DNA of 64,000 nucleotides from CAZTAO01 sp964611645 (GCA_964611645.1 CAZTAO010000003.1:1-64000); one strand, 5' to 3'; shown: positions 16,701 through 25,297, counted from the stretch's first letter. Notes: generated by a model from the sequence alone, not told the origin. Numbers and translations: made by a program.

Positions 16701-18124
16701 GGCAGCCGGTTGACCCTTACCTGTATTTCGTCCAGGTGGAAATCCGGGACGCCAAGACCAAACAACTGGTGGACCGCAGGTTCGAGCGGTTTGGGTTCCG
16801 TGAGTTCTGGGTGCAGGGCACCGATTTCATGTTCAACGGCGAAAAGTTCATGATCCAGGCGGACACCGGCATGGGGCCGGACCTGCCCAGAAACCGGCAT
16901 CAGGTCAAGTGGATGTACGTCGACGGCAACCAGCAGGCCAACTGCAACCTGACCCGGTGGCACGTTGGCGGGCTGGATTACCCCAGCAACGCCGAACTGG
17001 CCGACGAGATGGGGATGCTGCTGGAGGTTGAGGGGAGGTTCTGTGACCGCCCGTGGTTCTTCGACAACAACCGCAACTATCTACCCGACCAGGCGGCCAT
17101 CGCCATCAACTGGGTGGCGACCCAGGCCAAGAACCAGCGGAACCATCCGTCGATAGTGATGTGGAGCGGAGACAACGAGGACTTCGCGGTCAACCCCAAC
17201 GCCAAGATGACCCCGACTCTTGAGAGCATAAAAGAGACGGTCATGAACATAGTGCCCGCTATCAAGAAGATCGATCCGACCCGGCCCGTGGACCTCAACG
17301 GCGAGAACGGTTTCCTCTACTTCAAGCTGTGGGACGACCCCAGGGTGGATATGCTCAACATTCACTACGTGCCGCCGAGGCAGGTCTCCGACTGGAAGAA
17401 GACAATCGGCAAGCCGGTGCTTGTAGGAGAAGAGAGTCTGGGAAGCGACTTCGGGTGGACTTACGGGAGCGAGGTGCGGATATTGGTTGAGCAGGGCAAG
17501 GACCCCGCCGAACACTACTACAAGCGCGAGAACGCGGCGGCATCGTTCATCGGGCAGATGATCAAGTCTTGGAGAAGCATCGACCTGTCGGGCATATACC
17601 CGTTCGGCGCAACCAACAGGTACAACCCGCTGTTCCAGCTCTTCGACAACCCCAAGCTGAACAACTTTGCGAGTATCCCGGAGCAGCAGTGGCCGGCGGA
17701 GTCCGGGGAGGGGGTGAAACGCTGGGAGTTCGCGGTCCAGACTGTCCAGTTCAATATATGGGACCCCAAACGGCCGAGGAATCGCTATATGCGCACAACG
17801 GATGCCCTCAAAGACAACTTCGCTGAGGTCCCCAAAATCCAGCCAAGGCTCAGCCCGGAGTTGGTTGTGCGGGTGGTGGACAAGGCAGGCAAGGTGGTCG
17901 CGAACACGCCCGTCTGGCTGATCCCCACAGACCAACCCACCGACCCGATTGGGGCAGTCTCAGACTCCGACGGCAAGGCGTGGTTCTACTGCAAGGCAGG
18001 CGCAGGCAAGTACCGGGCGATGGTGGCAGTGAGAGGCAAGTGGGTGGAGGCGATCGTCACCCCGGCCCCGGTGGGCGAGTGGACGCAGGTGAAGACGATG
18101 ACCGCGAAACTGGTTGACGGTTGA
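13745..18124 (+). CDS. Giant exported GH2-like glycoside hydrolase
   Basis: 1459 residues with a signal peptide (about 1-22, cleavage near AAG-QD). In order: a concanavalin-like region (25-240), a beta-rich module with IPRGFQFFRGIPFHID (about 295-470), the GH2 sugar-binding jelly roll (about 655-790: WFKKDIAIPAEWKGK, VYINGKKAGYHAG), an immunoglobulin-like domain (about 925-1030), a TIM barrel, and a C-terminal beta domain. In the barrel NHPSIVMWSGDNED carries the expected acid/base Glu1145, and VLVGEES offers the nucleophile Glu1229 or 1230. The substrate (galactoside, glucuronide or mannoside) cannot be read from the sequence. Residues 57-73 (LRQAQDDASKAQDDGRL) are a translated dispersed repeat in the first domain. 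It probably acts outside the cytoplasm. Confidence 0.85.
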   Translation: MRNWVLLFVAMSIAWCGVPAAGQDALWKTVSSLDFGAASGMPGWEQVPYYKGKVSILRQAQDDASKAQDDGRLVVESESGAGNEWAGNAVYYTPGFSLKGNQVRLRLGVARVNDWRDVVVAFAPLGASVYAEPAFSIHLSSGDKGGIHVRRLKGREPYDVLREDLPFRFNSATAIILLMDSKGLKLTMKQGGNSKEFSFADAFPPDSLIKPWTVFVGASQHGNPSESARLELSSILLETTDRSAPSAAEMEGNGPGEDKSVTYVSLEKVANRRFQDENTDDGSDGFTDQGANDLRNIPRGFQFFRGIPFHIDERQDFVGNAFSPGMVVLRGENTKNVPVETAPIAVGAKSAYLYFLHATSWSQADVHCADYIIRYEDGSTQTIKLQSGINIGDWWEPKDLPDAKVAWIGSNPVKDNVGFHVMQWKNPEPDKKVESIVFRSTNGPVTPMLFAITASDHEIKLGTSPRRYTSSASEICEYRQRHATSLKYGQGPAKVTVRRSLPIDPGSDVKQAKISVIRFNADTPTTISCILGGISKSLELPKGELRAVFSFQEDDVLKYLNANKTDFPVTVELTDPKGIGKYISETNPNHRWIKGGEDFKHGTYDVAGVFMVTGWLPVHKLSGYIEDQPPVVDALPVVRESASLKPGKSPNTWVGSKLCLNGPWQWQPTKDAASIPTSGWEEAVMPRDVGYEIFGRDKSATAAWFKKDIAIPAEWKGKRVAIQFQMVADFATVYINGKKAGYHAGIDPFEVDLTSNVSFGANNTIAVHAENVTKGLIPFRVRWPVGELMVGNGISPYKGKAYRMWFERGAWDQKPDEVELLLDGKDLGKRVGSIDEVVTQGNGAYFREQFWNESTLYFSVPGDLPLEEVQKRLEIGWIKAGVMKHYSFVEPSHHYRDRRGYPTGILDDSFLVVTGRSYVADVFPKPSFRKMRLDVDIEVKLDTKRPLVVSAVVRDGTKVALDLGSTKITKSGALTLGKKWAKPRLWQPVDPYLYFVQVEIRDAKTKQLVDRRFERFGFREFWVQGTDFMFNGEKFMIQADTGMGPDLPRNRHQVKWMYVDGNQQANCNLTRWHVGGLDYPSNAELADEMGMLLEVEGRFCDRPWFFDNNRNYLPDQAAIAINWVATQAKNQRNHPSIVMWSGDNEDFAVNPNAKMTPTLESIKETVMNIVPAIKKIDPTRPVDLNGENGFLYFKLWDDPRVDMLNIHYVPPRQVSDWKKTIGKPVLVGEESLGSDFGWTYGSEVRILVEQGKDPAEHYYKRENAAASFIGQMIKSWRSIDLSGIYPFGATNRYNPLFQLFDNPKLNNFASIPEQQWPAESGEGVKRWEFAVQTVQFNIWDPKRPRNRYMRTTDALKDNFAEVPKIQPRLSPELVVRVVDKAGKVVANTPVWLIPTDQPTDPIGAVSDSDGKAWFYCKAGAGKYRAMVAVRGKWVEAIVTPAPVGEWTQVKTMTAKLVDG
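13912..13955. repeat. In-frame dispersed repeat in the GH2-like gene
   Basis: CCTTCGACAGGCTCAGGATG is a well-known intergenic repeat type. Here AGGCTCAGGATGATG occurs twice (13920-13934, 13941-13955), and the whole insert keeps the frame, coding LRQAQDDASKAQDD. Confidence 0.65.
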
Positions 18125-18300
18125 CGGGTTGGAGTTGGGACGATGTGCCGGCAGCCGAAGCGCGAGCAAGACCAACTAGCCAAACCAGCCAATTGACGAT
18201 GGTCACAATTACATGTCTCCGAAAGAAGGTATCCCAGCCTCGAAAGTAGAACCGGGGTATGGTCGTACACCGATACACAGCCAGGAGGCCGGAGCTAGTT

Positions 18301-19305
18301 ATGAAATCTATCGGAGTCGGAATTATCGGATGCGGCGGATTCGCCCGCGGCATGCACGTCCCCAACCTTATGAAGAACCCCAAGTACAAGATTATAGCCA
18401 CGATGGACATAGTCGAGTCGGCGGCCAGAGACCTCGCGGACACCACCGGCGCAAAGTTCTCCACCACCGACGCCAACAAGATATTTGCTGACCCGGAGGT
18501 GGACCTGGTCTTTATCACCACCACCCACGATACCCACGCCGACCTCAGCATCCGCGCCGCCCAGGCAGGCAAGCACGTGATGTGCGAGAAGCCGATGGCC
18601 CTGAATGCAGCGGACTGCAAGGCCGTCGCGCTGGCGGTGAAGAAGGCTGGAGTGAAGTATACCATCGGCTACAACCGCGGCATGGCGCCATTTGTTCAGA
18701 AGGCCAAGGCGCTGCTTGCGACCATTCCCGTCAAGAAGATCATATACCACCGCATTCAAGCGGACTTTCCAGTCAGCCACTGGACACACGATCCCAACGT
18801 GGGCGGGGGCAGGTTTGTTGGAGAAGGCTGCCACGTGTTCGACCTGTTCTGCGAGTTGGTAGACAAGCCACCCGTGATGGTCTACGCGGCGGGTGGCACT
18901 TTCCTCGACCCTGAAGTGGTCAAGATACCGGACAGCGCTAACGTGACAATCACATTCGCAGACGGCTCAGTCGCCACAACCCTCATAGCCAGCGCGGGCT
19001 GCCCGGCGTTCCCGAAAGAATCCACCGAAATCTACTGCGCTAACAAAGCCATAAGCATCACAGAGTTCCGCGAGATGGAGTACTATGGCTTCGAGAACCT
19101 GGACAAGGTGAGGGTGGAGTTCAGCGCGATGGACAAGGGCCAGATACTGGAGATCGACCTCCTCGCCGACGCAATCCTGAACAACACCGAAGCCCCCAAC
19201 GGCCCGGTCAAAGCCGCAAGATCGGCCCTGATCAGCTACAAAGTCATAGAGTCCATAGCCACGGGAAAACCGGTGCCGATCAGCGAGAGCGAGTATACGT
19301 TCTAG
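18301..19305 (+). CDS. Gfo/Idh/MocA-family oxidoreductase
   Basis: 334 residues. The N-terminal Rossmann fold has GIIGCGGFARGMHVP (residues 7-21) for NAD(P), followed by HVMCEKPMA, the family's EKP motif with the catalytic Lys. The C-terminal alpha/beta domain carries GGGRFVGEGCHVFDL, the usual G-G-x-H substrate segment. Such enzymes oxidise or reduce sugars, inositols or amino-sugars; the exact substrate is open. The ATG at 18301 is chosen over earlier codons because AGGAGGCCGGAG precedes it. A second, more divergent family member follows, and a glycosidase after that, so the three probably act on one sugar. Confidence 0.9.
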   Translation: MKSIGVGIIGCGGFARGMHVPNLMKNPKYKIIATMDIVESAARDLADTTGAKFSTTDANKIFADPEVDLVFITTTHDTHADLSIRAAQAGKHVMCEKPMALNAADCKAVALAVKKAGVKYTIGYNRGMAPFVQKAKALLATIPVKKIIYHRIQADFPVSHWTHDPNVGGGRFVGEGCHVFDLFCELVDKPPVMVYAAGGTFLDPEVVKIPDSANVTITFADGSVATTLIASAGCPAFPKESTEIYCANKAISITEFREMEYYGFENLDKVRVEFSAMDKGQILEIDLLADAILNNTEAPNGPVKAARSALISYKVIESIATGKPVPISESEYTF

Positions 19306-19310
19306 GCTGG

Positions 19311-19383
19311 TGATGGGTGTTAGGTGTTGGGTGTTGGCGCAATTGTCATTCCGAGGAGGAACGACGAGGAATGACATTGTAAC
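19311..19383. repeat. Tandem GGTGTTG motif plus palindromic CATTCC repeat
   Basis: 19311-19336 is a short tandem (GGTGTTAGGTGTTGGGTGTTGG-like), the inverse of 6788-6818. It is followed at 19345-19383 by TTGTCATTCC ... GGAATGACA, the intergenic relative of the repeat found inside hsdM-hsdS. Confidence 0.6.
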
Positions 19384-19413
19384 CGTTGCCACAAGTAGAA
19401 TAGGAGAAGAATA

Positions 19414-20358
19414 ATGATCCGAATTGGTGTTGTGAATATCGATGTGTCCCATCCGAAGGCGTTTTCGGATTACCTTTTGAAGGCAGACCGCGCGCGATAT
19501 GTTGCCGTCTATAACGACGGCTTCCGGGGCGATGACGAGGTCGAGGCGTTCGTTAAGAACTACGGGCTGGAGAAGCGGTGTTCGAGTATCGAGGAACTGG
19601 CGGATATGGTCGACATCGGCTTTGTGCAAAGCTGCAACTGGGCTGACCACATCTCGCAGGCGATGCCGTTTATCGAGCGCAAGAAGCCTGTGTTCATAGA
19701 CAAGCCCATAGTCGGTTCCATCGCCGATTGCCGCAAGCTGGAAGCCTTGGCTGATTCCGGCGCGGTGATATTGGGCAGCTCCTCGGTGCGGTACGCCGAG
19801 GAAGTGGTGGGATTCGCCTCCCAGTCCGAAGAGGAGCGAGGCAAGATTGCCAATGTCTACGGCACCTGCGGAGTGGATGAGTTCAACTACGGCGTCCACA
19901 TCGTCGAGGCAATCTGCGGCCTGCTTGGGCCGGGCGCTGAGACCGTCAGGTTTGCGGGCAGAGGAACGGTCGATGGCAAGATAATCGAGACGTTCTTCGT
20001 GACATTCGCGGGCGGGGTCACGGCCACATACATAACCTGCCAGGGCGCGTGGCAGCCTTGCGAGATGGTGATTATGACCACCGACAAGTTCACCCACCAT
20101 TTCCGCATCGATACCTCCAAGATATACGGCGCGCTGCTCGACCGAATCTGCGACTATATGGAGACCGGCAAGAGTGACCTGGCGCCGGTGACAACTCTGA
20201 CTGAGGCGGTCAAGATAATGCTTGCCGGCAGGATATCGCGAGAGAACGGCGGGGCCGTGGTAGCCCTATCCGACATCCCCGAGAATGACCCCGGCTACAA
20301 CGGCGACGCCTTCGAGCAAGACTACGCCTCGAAGGCTACGAAGATATACTTGAGCTAA
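19414..20358 (+). CDS. Divergent Gfo/Idh/MocA-like protein
   Basis: 314 residues. Overall layout, a PVFIDKPI segment equivalent to the EKP motif (about residues 90-97) and the later FNYGVHIVEAICGLL helix place it in the Gfo/Idh/MocA family. The dinucleotide loop is abnormal: the first strand reads IRIGVVNIDVSHP rather than GxGxxG. It may bind the nucleotide poorly or act as a non-catalytic partner of the gene before it. GGAGAAGAATA precedes the ATG. About 30 residues shorter than usual. Confidence 0.75.
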   Translation: MIRIGVVNIDVSHPKAFSDYLLKADRARYVAVYNDGFRGDDEVEAFVKNYGLEKRCSSIEELADMVDIGFVQSCNWADHISQAMPFIERKKPVFIDKPIVGSIADCRKLEALADSGAVILGSSSVRYAEEVVGFASQSEEERGKIANVYGTCGVDEFNYGVHIVEAICGLLGPGAETVRFAGRGTVDGKIIETFFVTFAGGVTATYITCQGAWQPCEMVIMTTDKFTHHFRIDTSKIYGALLDRICDYMETGKSDLAPVTTLTEAVKIMLAGRISRENGGAVVALSDIPENDPGYNGDAFEQDYASKATKIYLS

Positions 20359-20366
20359 AGCCAGTC

Positions 20367-20465
20367 CCCATCCCCCAGCCCCTTCCCCAAGTTTGGGGAA
20401 GGGGAGCCAGAAATGCTGGTTCGCTTTCGCCCCTCTCCAAACTTGGAGAGGGGTTGGGGGTGAGG
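20367..20465. repeat. Nested double-hairpin intergenic repeat
   Basis: Two perfect hairpins lie side by side: CCCCTTCCCCAA / TTGGGGAAGGGG (about 20379-20404) and CCCCTCTCCAA / TTGGAGAGGGG (about 20430-20453). They are enclosed by an outer pairing CATCCCCCAGCCCC / GGGGTTGGGGGTG, giving a cruciform-like structure between two genes. Confidence 0.7.
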
Positions 20466-20487
20466 CCAGTAACAGGAGTAAACACAA

Positions 20488-22563
20488 ATGGATCGTTGGA
20501 ACTTGCGTTTTCGGCAGGTGCACTTGGATTTTCATACCTCGGAGCAGATTCCGGGGATTGGGGAAAAGTTCGACAAGAAGCAGTGGCAGGAGGCCCTGAG
20601 GCTGGGGCATGTGGACTCTATCACCTGCTTCTCCAAGTGCCACCACGGCTGGAGCTACCACCCTACAAAGGTCGGCAGGATTCACCCGAATCTGGGCTTC
20701 GACCTCTTGCGCGCCCAGTACGATGCCTGCAAGGAGATCGATGTCAACGTGCCGGTCTACCTCTCCGCAGGTGTCGACTACATTGTGGGCAAGGACAATC
20801 CGCAGTGGAGAGAGATGTCTATCGAAGGCGCGTTCATGGGGTGGTCCGGGGCTATGAACAAGCCGGGGTTCATCAGCATGTGCTTCAACACCGGATATCT
20901 CGACTACCTATGCGACCAGATTCGCGAGGCTGTGACGCTGTTCCCGCAGTGCGATGGCATATTCCTGGACATCATCGCGCAGGGCGAGTGCTGCTGCCCG
21001 GCCTGTATGAAGTATATGGACGAGAATGGATTGGATGCCGAGAAGCAGGAAGACCGCCGCAAGTGCGCGGACGAGGCCTTGCTGCGGTACTACCGCGACA
21101 CAACCGCCGCCGCCAAGTGCCTGCGATCCGACATGCCGATCTTCCACAACAGTGGCCACATATCCCGCAACAAGACCGATCTCCTCCGATACTTCAGCCA
21201 CCTGGAGATGGAATCCCTGCCGACGGGCGGCTGGGGTTACGACCACTTCCCGATGTCCGCCAAGTTTGCCCAGCATCTGGGGATGGACTACCTGGGAATG
21301 ACCGGCAAATTCCACACCACCTGGGGCGAGTTCGGCGGCTACAAGCACCCCAACGCGCTGCGATACGAATGCGCGGCGATGCTTGCGCAAGGTTCCAAGT
21401 GTTCCATCGGCGACCAGCTTCACCCCAACGGCGAGGCGGACGAGAGCACCTATAGCATTATCGGCGCGGCCTATGCCGAAGTGGAAAAGAAAGAGCCGTG
21501 GTGTGTGGATGCAAAGGGCGTTGTGGATGTCGCCGTGCTGAGTTCCGAGGCTGAGGGCTTCGGCAGCGAGGCCGAGACCGGCGCGGGGCGGGTCCTGCTG
21601 GAGGGACACATCCTCTTCGACCTCATTGACCGGAAAGTGCCCTTCGGTCAATACAAGCTCCTGATCCTGCCGGATGTGATTGCAGTCGACGAGGATCTCA
21701 AGGCCAAACTTGAGGCCTACCTTGCCGCAGGTGGCAAGTTGCTCCTCACCGGCAAGAGCGGGCTCAGGCCAGATGTGGGATCCCTCCAGGTTCGGAGACC
21801 TGGAGGGATGAGTGATGTTGGAGGGCAAGAAGGCTTCGCAATAGACATCGGTGCGGACTACTTCGGCGAATCCGAGTTCCTGCCGGACTTCGTGGACGCG
21901 GGGGAATCGCTTGCTCCATCCTTCACGGCAAGCCCGGTGGTGATGTACCGGCGGTCCCAGAGGGTCAAAGCCACGACCGGCGAGGCGCTGGCGCAGGTTC
22001 AGGACCCATATTTCAACCGAACCTGGCGGCATTTCTGCAGCCACCAGCACGCGCCTGCATCCGGACAGTCCGGCTACGCCGCGGCAGTTCGCAAAGGTAA
22101 TGTTCTCTACCTGGCGCACCCGATATTTACTATTTACAAAGCCATCGGGGCAGTCGCTAACAGGGAATATGCAGTCAACGCCATCCGGCAGCTTCTCGGC
22201 GATGATGTTACAGTTACAACGAACATGCCCTCCACCGCGCGGGTCACCCTCACAGACCAGCCCCAGCACAATCGCTACATCCTGCATCTGTTATATGCCA
22301 ACACCATCTCGCGAGGCAGTGCGCCCGGCCCTCAGATAGGGCAGGGGAGTTCAGATGGATACTGCGTGAACCCTGAGGTAATCGAAGAGCTATTGCCACT
22401 GCACGATGTGGAGGTCTCGCTCAAGCTACCGAGGGCGGTTCAGTCGGTAACCCTGGAGCCGCAGGGCGAGTCCATTCCATTCGAGCGTGATGGCGACACA
22501 ATCAAGATCAGACTTGACAAGTTCACCTGCCACCAGATGGTGGCGCTGGCTTATGGCCTATAG
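20488..22563 (+). CDS. Putative glycoside hydrolase with beta-galactosidase-type trimerisation domain
   Basis: 691 residues, no signal peptide. The N-terminal 330 residues look like a TIM barrel of the hypothetical glycosyl hydrolase 6 / GH42-related type (HLDFHTSEQIP, then GIFLDIIAQGECCCPACM with an Asp and paired cysteines). Residues about 350-470 resemble the GH42 trimerisation domain, a glutamine-amidotransferase-like fold (YKLLILPDVIAVDEDLKAKL, YLAAGGKLLLTG). The catalytic residues are not certain. Residues about 430-441 (GSLQVRRPGGMS) are encoded by a hairpin repeat, an exact copy of which lies between genes at 13546. AGGAG precedes the ATG. It follows two sugar oxidoreductases, suggesting intracellular oligosaccharide use. 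Confidence 0.75.
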   Translation: MDRWNLRFRQVHLDFHTSEQIPGIGEKFDKKQWQEALRLGHVDSITCFSKCHHGWSYHPTKVGRIHPNLGFDLLRAQYDACKEIDVNVPVYLSAGVDYIVGKDNPQWREMSIEGAFMGWSGAMNKPGFISMCFNTGYLDYLCDQIREAVTLFPQCDGIFLDIIAQGECCCPACMKYMDENGLDAEKQEDRRKCADEALLRYYRDTTAAAKCLRSDMPIFHNSGHISRNKTDLLRYFSHLEMESLPTGGWGYDHFPMSAKFAQHLGMDYLGMTGKFHTTWGEFGGYKHPNALRYECAAMLAQGSKCSIGDQLHPNGEADESTYSIIGAAYAEVEKKEPWCVDAKGVVDVAVLSSEAEGFGSEAETGAGRVLLEGHILFDLIDRKVPFGQYKLLILPDVIAVDEDLKAKLEAYLAAGGKLLLTGKSGLRPDVGSLQVRRPGGMSDVGGQEGFAIDIGADYFGESEFLPDFVDAGESLAPSFTASPVVMYRRSQRVKATTGEALAQVQDPYFNRTWRHFCSHQHAPASGQSGYAAAVRKGNVLYLAHPIFTIYKAIGAVANREYAVNAIRQLLGDDVTVTTNMPSTARVTLTDQPQHNRYILHLLYANTISRGSAPGPQIGQGSSDGYCVNPEVIEELLPLHDVEVSLKLPRAVQSVTLEPQGESIPFERDGDTIKIRLDKFTCHQMVALAYGL
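21780..21809. repeat. In-frame palindrome, exact copy of an intergenic hairpin
   Basis: ATCCCTCCAGGT and ACCTGGAGGGAT form a 12-base-arm hairpin around TCGGAG. Its central 26 bases are identical to 13546-13571 in non-coding DNA. Here it is translated in frame. Confidence 0.85.
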
Positions 22564-22655
22564 CCAATGGCCAATGGTAGATGGGGAGACAGCTACTCCC
22601 TCTCCACGCTGGGGCTGCTTTCGGCCAGCGCCTCCGTGCGCGGAGGGGGAATGCG

Positions 22656-24071
22656 CTAACTCCCCGGCAGGAACCGCCTTACGGTGACCCCTCGTTTCCG
22701 CCAGATTGTGCCTTTGGATACGCCTGCGCCGGTGAGGGTTTCGGCGGTCTTGCCGTTGCCTATGTAGAGGGATGCGTGGCCGGGCTCGATCAGCACGTCG
22801 CCGTATTGCAGTCTGTCTTTGACCACCGTCCCGGCCTTGTGGGTCTTGAGGTATGCTGACCCGTGAGGCAGCTTAACTCCGAGTTCGGCGAATATGGCCA
22901 TCACGAAGCCCGAGCAGTCCGTGCCGGTCTTGCACGATCCACCGTACTTGTAAGGCGCGCCCTGCCAGCCCTCGACCAACTCAGCCAGCTTCCGGCCGCA
23001 GTCGTTGCTCGGAGCTTCCGACTCTGGGTCCAGCTCGACAACCACGAAGCTGGCGTTCTCACCCGACTGTACCTGCCGAAACCCTCCCTTGCCCGCCGCC
23101 CAGCAGGCCTCAGAGTCCCCGCACAGTGTCTTCGGGTCGAATCCGGACTCGTTCCACGGCAGATAGGCCTCAACCAATTGCCCGGCCAGGTCCGCCCGGA
23201 AGACGGTTCCGCTCTGGACAAACCACAAGTCGGAGCCCTGCAGCAACAAACAGCCTGCCTTGGAGGTATTCGTTCCATTCAGGCTCAACGGGATCGCCCT
23301 GGGCACGGGCATTTCGCTGGCGAGGGAGAAGTCCAGAATGAGGTCCGGGGACAGCAACACGAGCCGGTCGGCGTCGATGGCCACCCCGCCGATTTTCGAC
23401 TGCGTGTACCACTGCAAACGCCTCTCCCAACCGCCGGTCCTCGCTCGCTTGTACGCATAGACCTCATTCCCGCTGCCGCTGGGCCTCACCGCCGCCGCGC
23501 ACAAATCCCCGTCCGACCCGGCAAGATAAACGGCAGACTGCTCCATTACCGCAGCCAGGTCCTCCGGGAAGACATCTTTGGTAGTTCTGGTGGTGTGGGT
23601 CTTGGGGTCGAGGAAGCTGACACCGCGCGCCCCGAATATCGCCAGCAATCCGTTCCAGTATTCCAACCGCTCGATCCCCGCAGCCTCCGGCAGATTGAAA
23701 ACGGTTACTTTGTTGGCTGCGACCGAATACGAAAGCAGAGTCCCAGGCTTCCCGGCCACCCACCAGACATTCCCCCCGCCAACCGCAATGGCCCTTGCTG
23801 GGCCGAGAGCGGGGGTGGGGGTGAGGGAGGTCGCGGTCTTCGCAGTTTTGTCGTATGTGAGTATTCCGCCGCCCGCCAGCCCGCAGTATAGCCTCTGACT
23901 GGAGGCACAAATGGCAGTGACATCGACCGATTTGGTGTCTTTTAAAACCGCAGTCTCAAAGGATGGCGGCGTCGACTGAACCGGCTCGGAAGGAGGCGCT
24001 TGGGCCTGAGCCGTCGGGACAGCGAGGGCTGCCAGAAGCGCGGCATATCCGACCACTTGAGCGATTCTCAT
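22656..24071 (-). CDS. Exported NlpC/P60 peptidase with beta-propeller-like front
   Basis: 471 residues with a signal peptide (about 1-24, ending AQAQA). Residues 40-350 show repeated strand patterns (GGGNVWWVAGKPG, LEYWNGLLAIFG, GGVAIDADRLVLLSP) like a beta-propeller. The C-terminal 120 residues are NlpC/P60: Cys386 in TDCSGF and His432 in GHASLYIGNG are the catalytic pair of gamma-D-Glu-diamino-acid endopeptidases, which cut peptidoglycan stems. SLTPTPALG (82-90) is coded by a CCCTCACCCC-type repeat. The ATG at 24071 overlaps the MFS stop by four bases and has GGGAG upstream. The pairing with a transporter hints at cell-wall peptide turnover. Confidence 0.85.
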   Translation of the reverse strand: MRIAQVVGYAALLAALAVPTAQAQAPPSEPVQSTPPSFETAVLKDTKSVDVTAICASSQRLYCGLAGGGILTYDKTAKTATSLTPTPALGPARAIAVGGGNVWWVAGKPGTLLSYSVAANKVTVFNLPEAAGIERLEYWNGLLAIFGARGVSFLDPKTHTTRTTKDVFPEDLAAVMEQSAVYLAGSDGDLCAAAVRPSGSGNEVYAYKRARTGGWERRLQWYTQSKIGGVAIDADRLVLLSPDLILDFSLASEMPVPRAIPLSLNGTNTSKAGCLLLQGSDLWFVQSGTVFRADLAGQLVEAYLPWNESGFDPKTLCGDSEACWAAGKGGFRQVQSGENASFVVVELDPESEAPSNDCGRKLAELVEGWQGAPYKYGGSCKTGTDCSGFVMAIFAELGVKLPHGSAYLKTHKAGTVVKDRLQYGDVLIEPGHASLYIGNGKTAETLTGAGVSKGTIWRKRGVTVRRFLPGS

Positions 24072-25297
24072 TGTGCTCCCGCCGCTGCTTTCTCGCGCTT
24101 TCTCCAGTCGAGATACATGATCATTGTTCCATATATCATCGGTACCATTATTATCGGGAACAACAACCTCACATTCCACCCCAGTGAGTGAAACACGGAC
24201 AGTAGCCCGGATGCCATGAACGGCCCCACTACCCCGCGTAACCCGATGGCAAGTGAGTGAAGAGCCTGGATCTGGCCCAAGTTGCCGCCGCGCCCGTAGT
24301 GGATCACTGTGCCAAAGTATCCCATCTCCATGCACGCGTTGGCCGCGCCCGCGCAGCACGCAGCCGGGATCAGCGCCCAAGCATTATGAACAAAGTAGTA
24401 GTTGATGGGGACCAGGGTGCTCAGGGCAAGGCTGATGGTTACAGCCAGGACGGGGCTTTGGCGGTCGATCAACCGGCCCCAGTATGGATAGGTCAGCATC
24501 AGGAACAACACGGTTGTGTTGGCCAGGACGGCGACCTGCATGGTGCTGATGTGAAGCTCGTCCACCTGGAACAGCGGGTAGAACGTATAGGCCATTATGT
24601 TGCCGAAACCAAAGACCGTGGTGCCGATTATGAATGTCCGAAAACCGTGGTTATGCTTCAGGTTGGCGAGAGTCTCGCGCAGGAACTCTCTTACGGAGGT
24701 GTTTTCCGGGCTTGCGTCATCGATGTGAACAGACCGGATCTTCCCGAAGACAATCGCCGAAACGATCCCGGACACTGCGGCGACCGGGAATACCACGGTG
24801 AAACCCACCACCCCCAAGAGCCACCCTGCAAGCTGCGTCCCTACTGCCTGAGCGAACCCCATCACCAGCCGCACGTATCCCATTATCGCGCCGCGCTGGC
24901 GGTCGGGGTAGACCTCGCGCATCACCATCGCATATGCGGGGCCGTTGGCGTACATCACAGTCTGCGCGAGAGCCACCCCGGCGCTGAATGCCGCCGCGCT
25001 GGTGACAAATGCAAGGGCAATAAAGCCGCCCCTGCCGAAGACCAGAGTCCAGAGCACAAACGGCATCTGCCGCTTGCCCTGCCCCAGCCGCAGCACTATT
25101 ATCGAGAACAACAGCCCGATGCACGGAGCGGCGGTTATGAGAGCTATGAGGGTGGCGCTGGCGTGCAGCTTATCCCTGGCGATAACTGCGAGGAACGGAT
25201 TAGTCGCGCCCATAAACAGCCCGCCGAAAACGGCGGACCAGACATCCAGGCGGTAAGCATCCCTGGCCGACTGAACTATAGACTTCTCGAATAACAA
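24068..25297 (-). CDS. MFS transporter
   Basis: 409 residues with about twelve hydrophobic helices and a charged central loop (about 190-215, including SVHIDDASPENTSVREF). This is the major facilitator layout. The loop after helix 2-3 has LRLGQGKRQMP, a loose version of the family's GxxxDRxGRR motif. The substrate is unknown. The start is a TTG at 25297 behind GAAAGG; no nearby ATG fits. The NlpC/P60 gene overlaps its stop, so the two are co-translated. A muropeptide or sugar importer is possible, but this is a guess from context. Confidence 0.85.
   Translation of the reverse strand: MLFEKSIVQSARDAYRLDVWSAVFGGLFMGATNPFLAVIARDKLHASATLIALITAAPCIGLLFSIIVLRLGQGKRQMPFVLWTLVFGRGGFIALAFVTSAAAFSAGVALAQTVMYANGPAYAMVMREVYPDRQRGAIMGYVRLVMGFAQAVGTQLAGWLLGVVGFTVVFPVAAVSGIVSAIVFGKIRSVHIDDASPENTSVREFLRETLANLKHNHGFRTFIIGTTVFGFGNIMAYTFYPLFQVDELHISTMQVAVLANTTVLFLMLTYPYWGRLIDRQSPVLAVTISLALSTLVPINYYFVHNAWALIPAACCAGAANACMEMGYFGTVIHYGRGGNLGQIQALHSLAIGLRGVVGPFMASGLLSVFHSLGWNVRLLFPIIMVPMIYGTMIMYLDWRKREKAAAGAQ

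Noticed and set aside
20379..20453. The CCCCTTCCCC / CCCCTCTCC hairpins as intrinsic terminators
   Set aside because: Strong stems but no T run, and the same units occur in many intergenic places, so they are listed as repeats.
18967..22287. Long minus-strand frames opposite the oxidoreductase and glycosidase genes
   Set aside because: Shadows of GC-rich codon usage; no motifs, and start sites without ribosome signals.
22863..25294. Long plus-strand frames opposite the NlpC/P60 and MFS genes
   Set aside because: Compositionally odd (Arg/Gly/Pro/His-rich) mirror frames of well-supported minus-strand genes.
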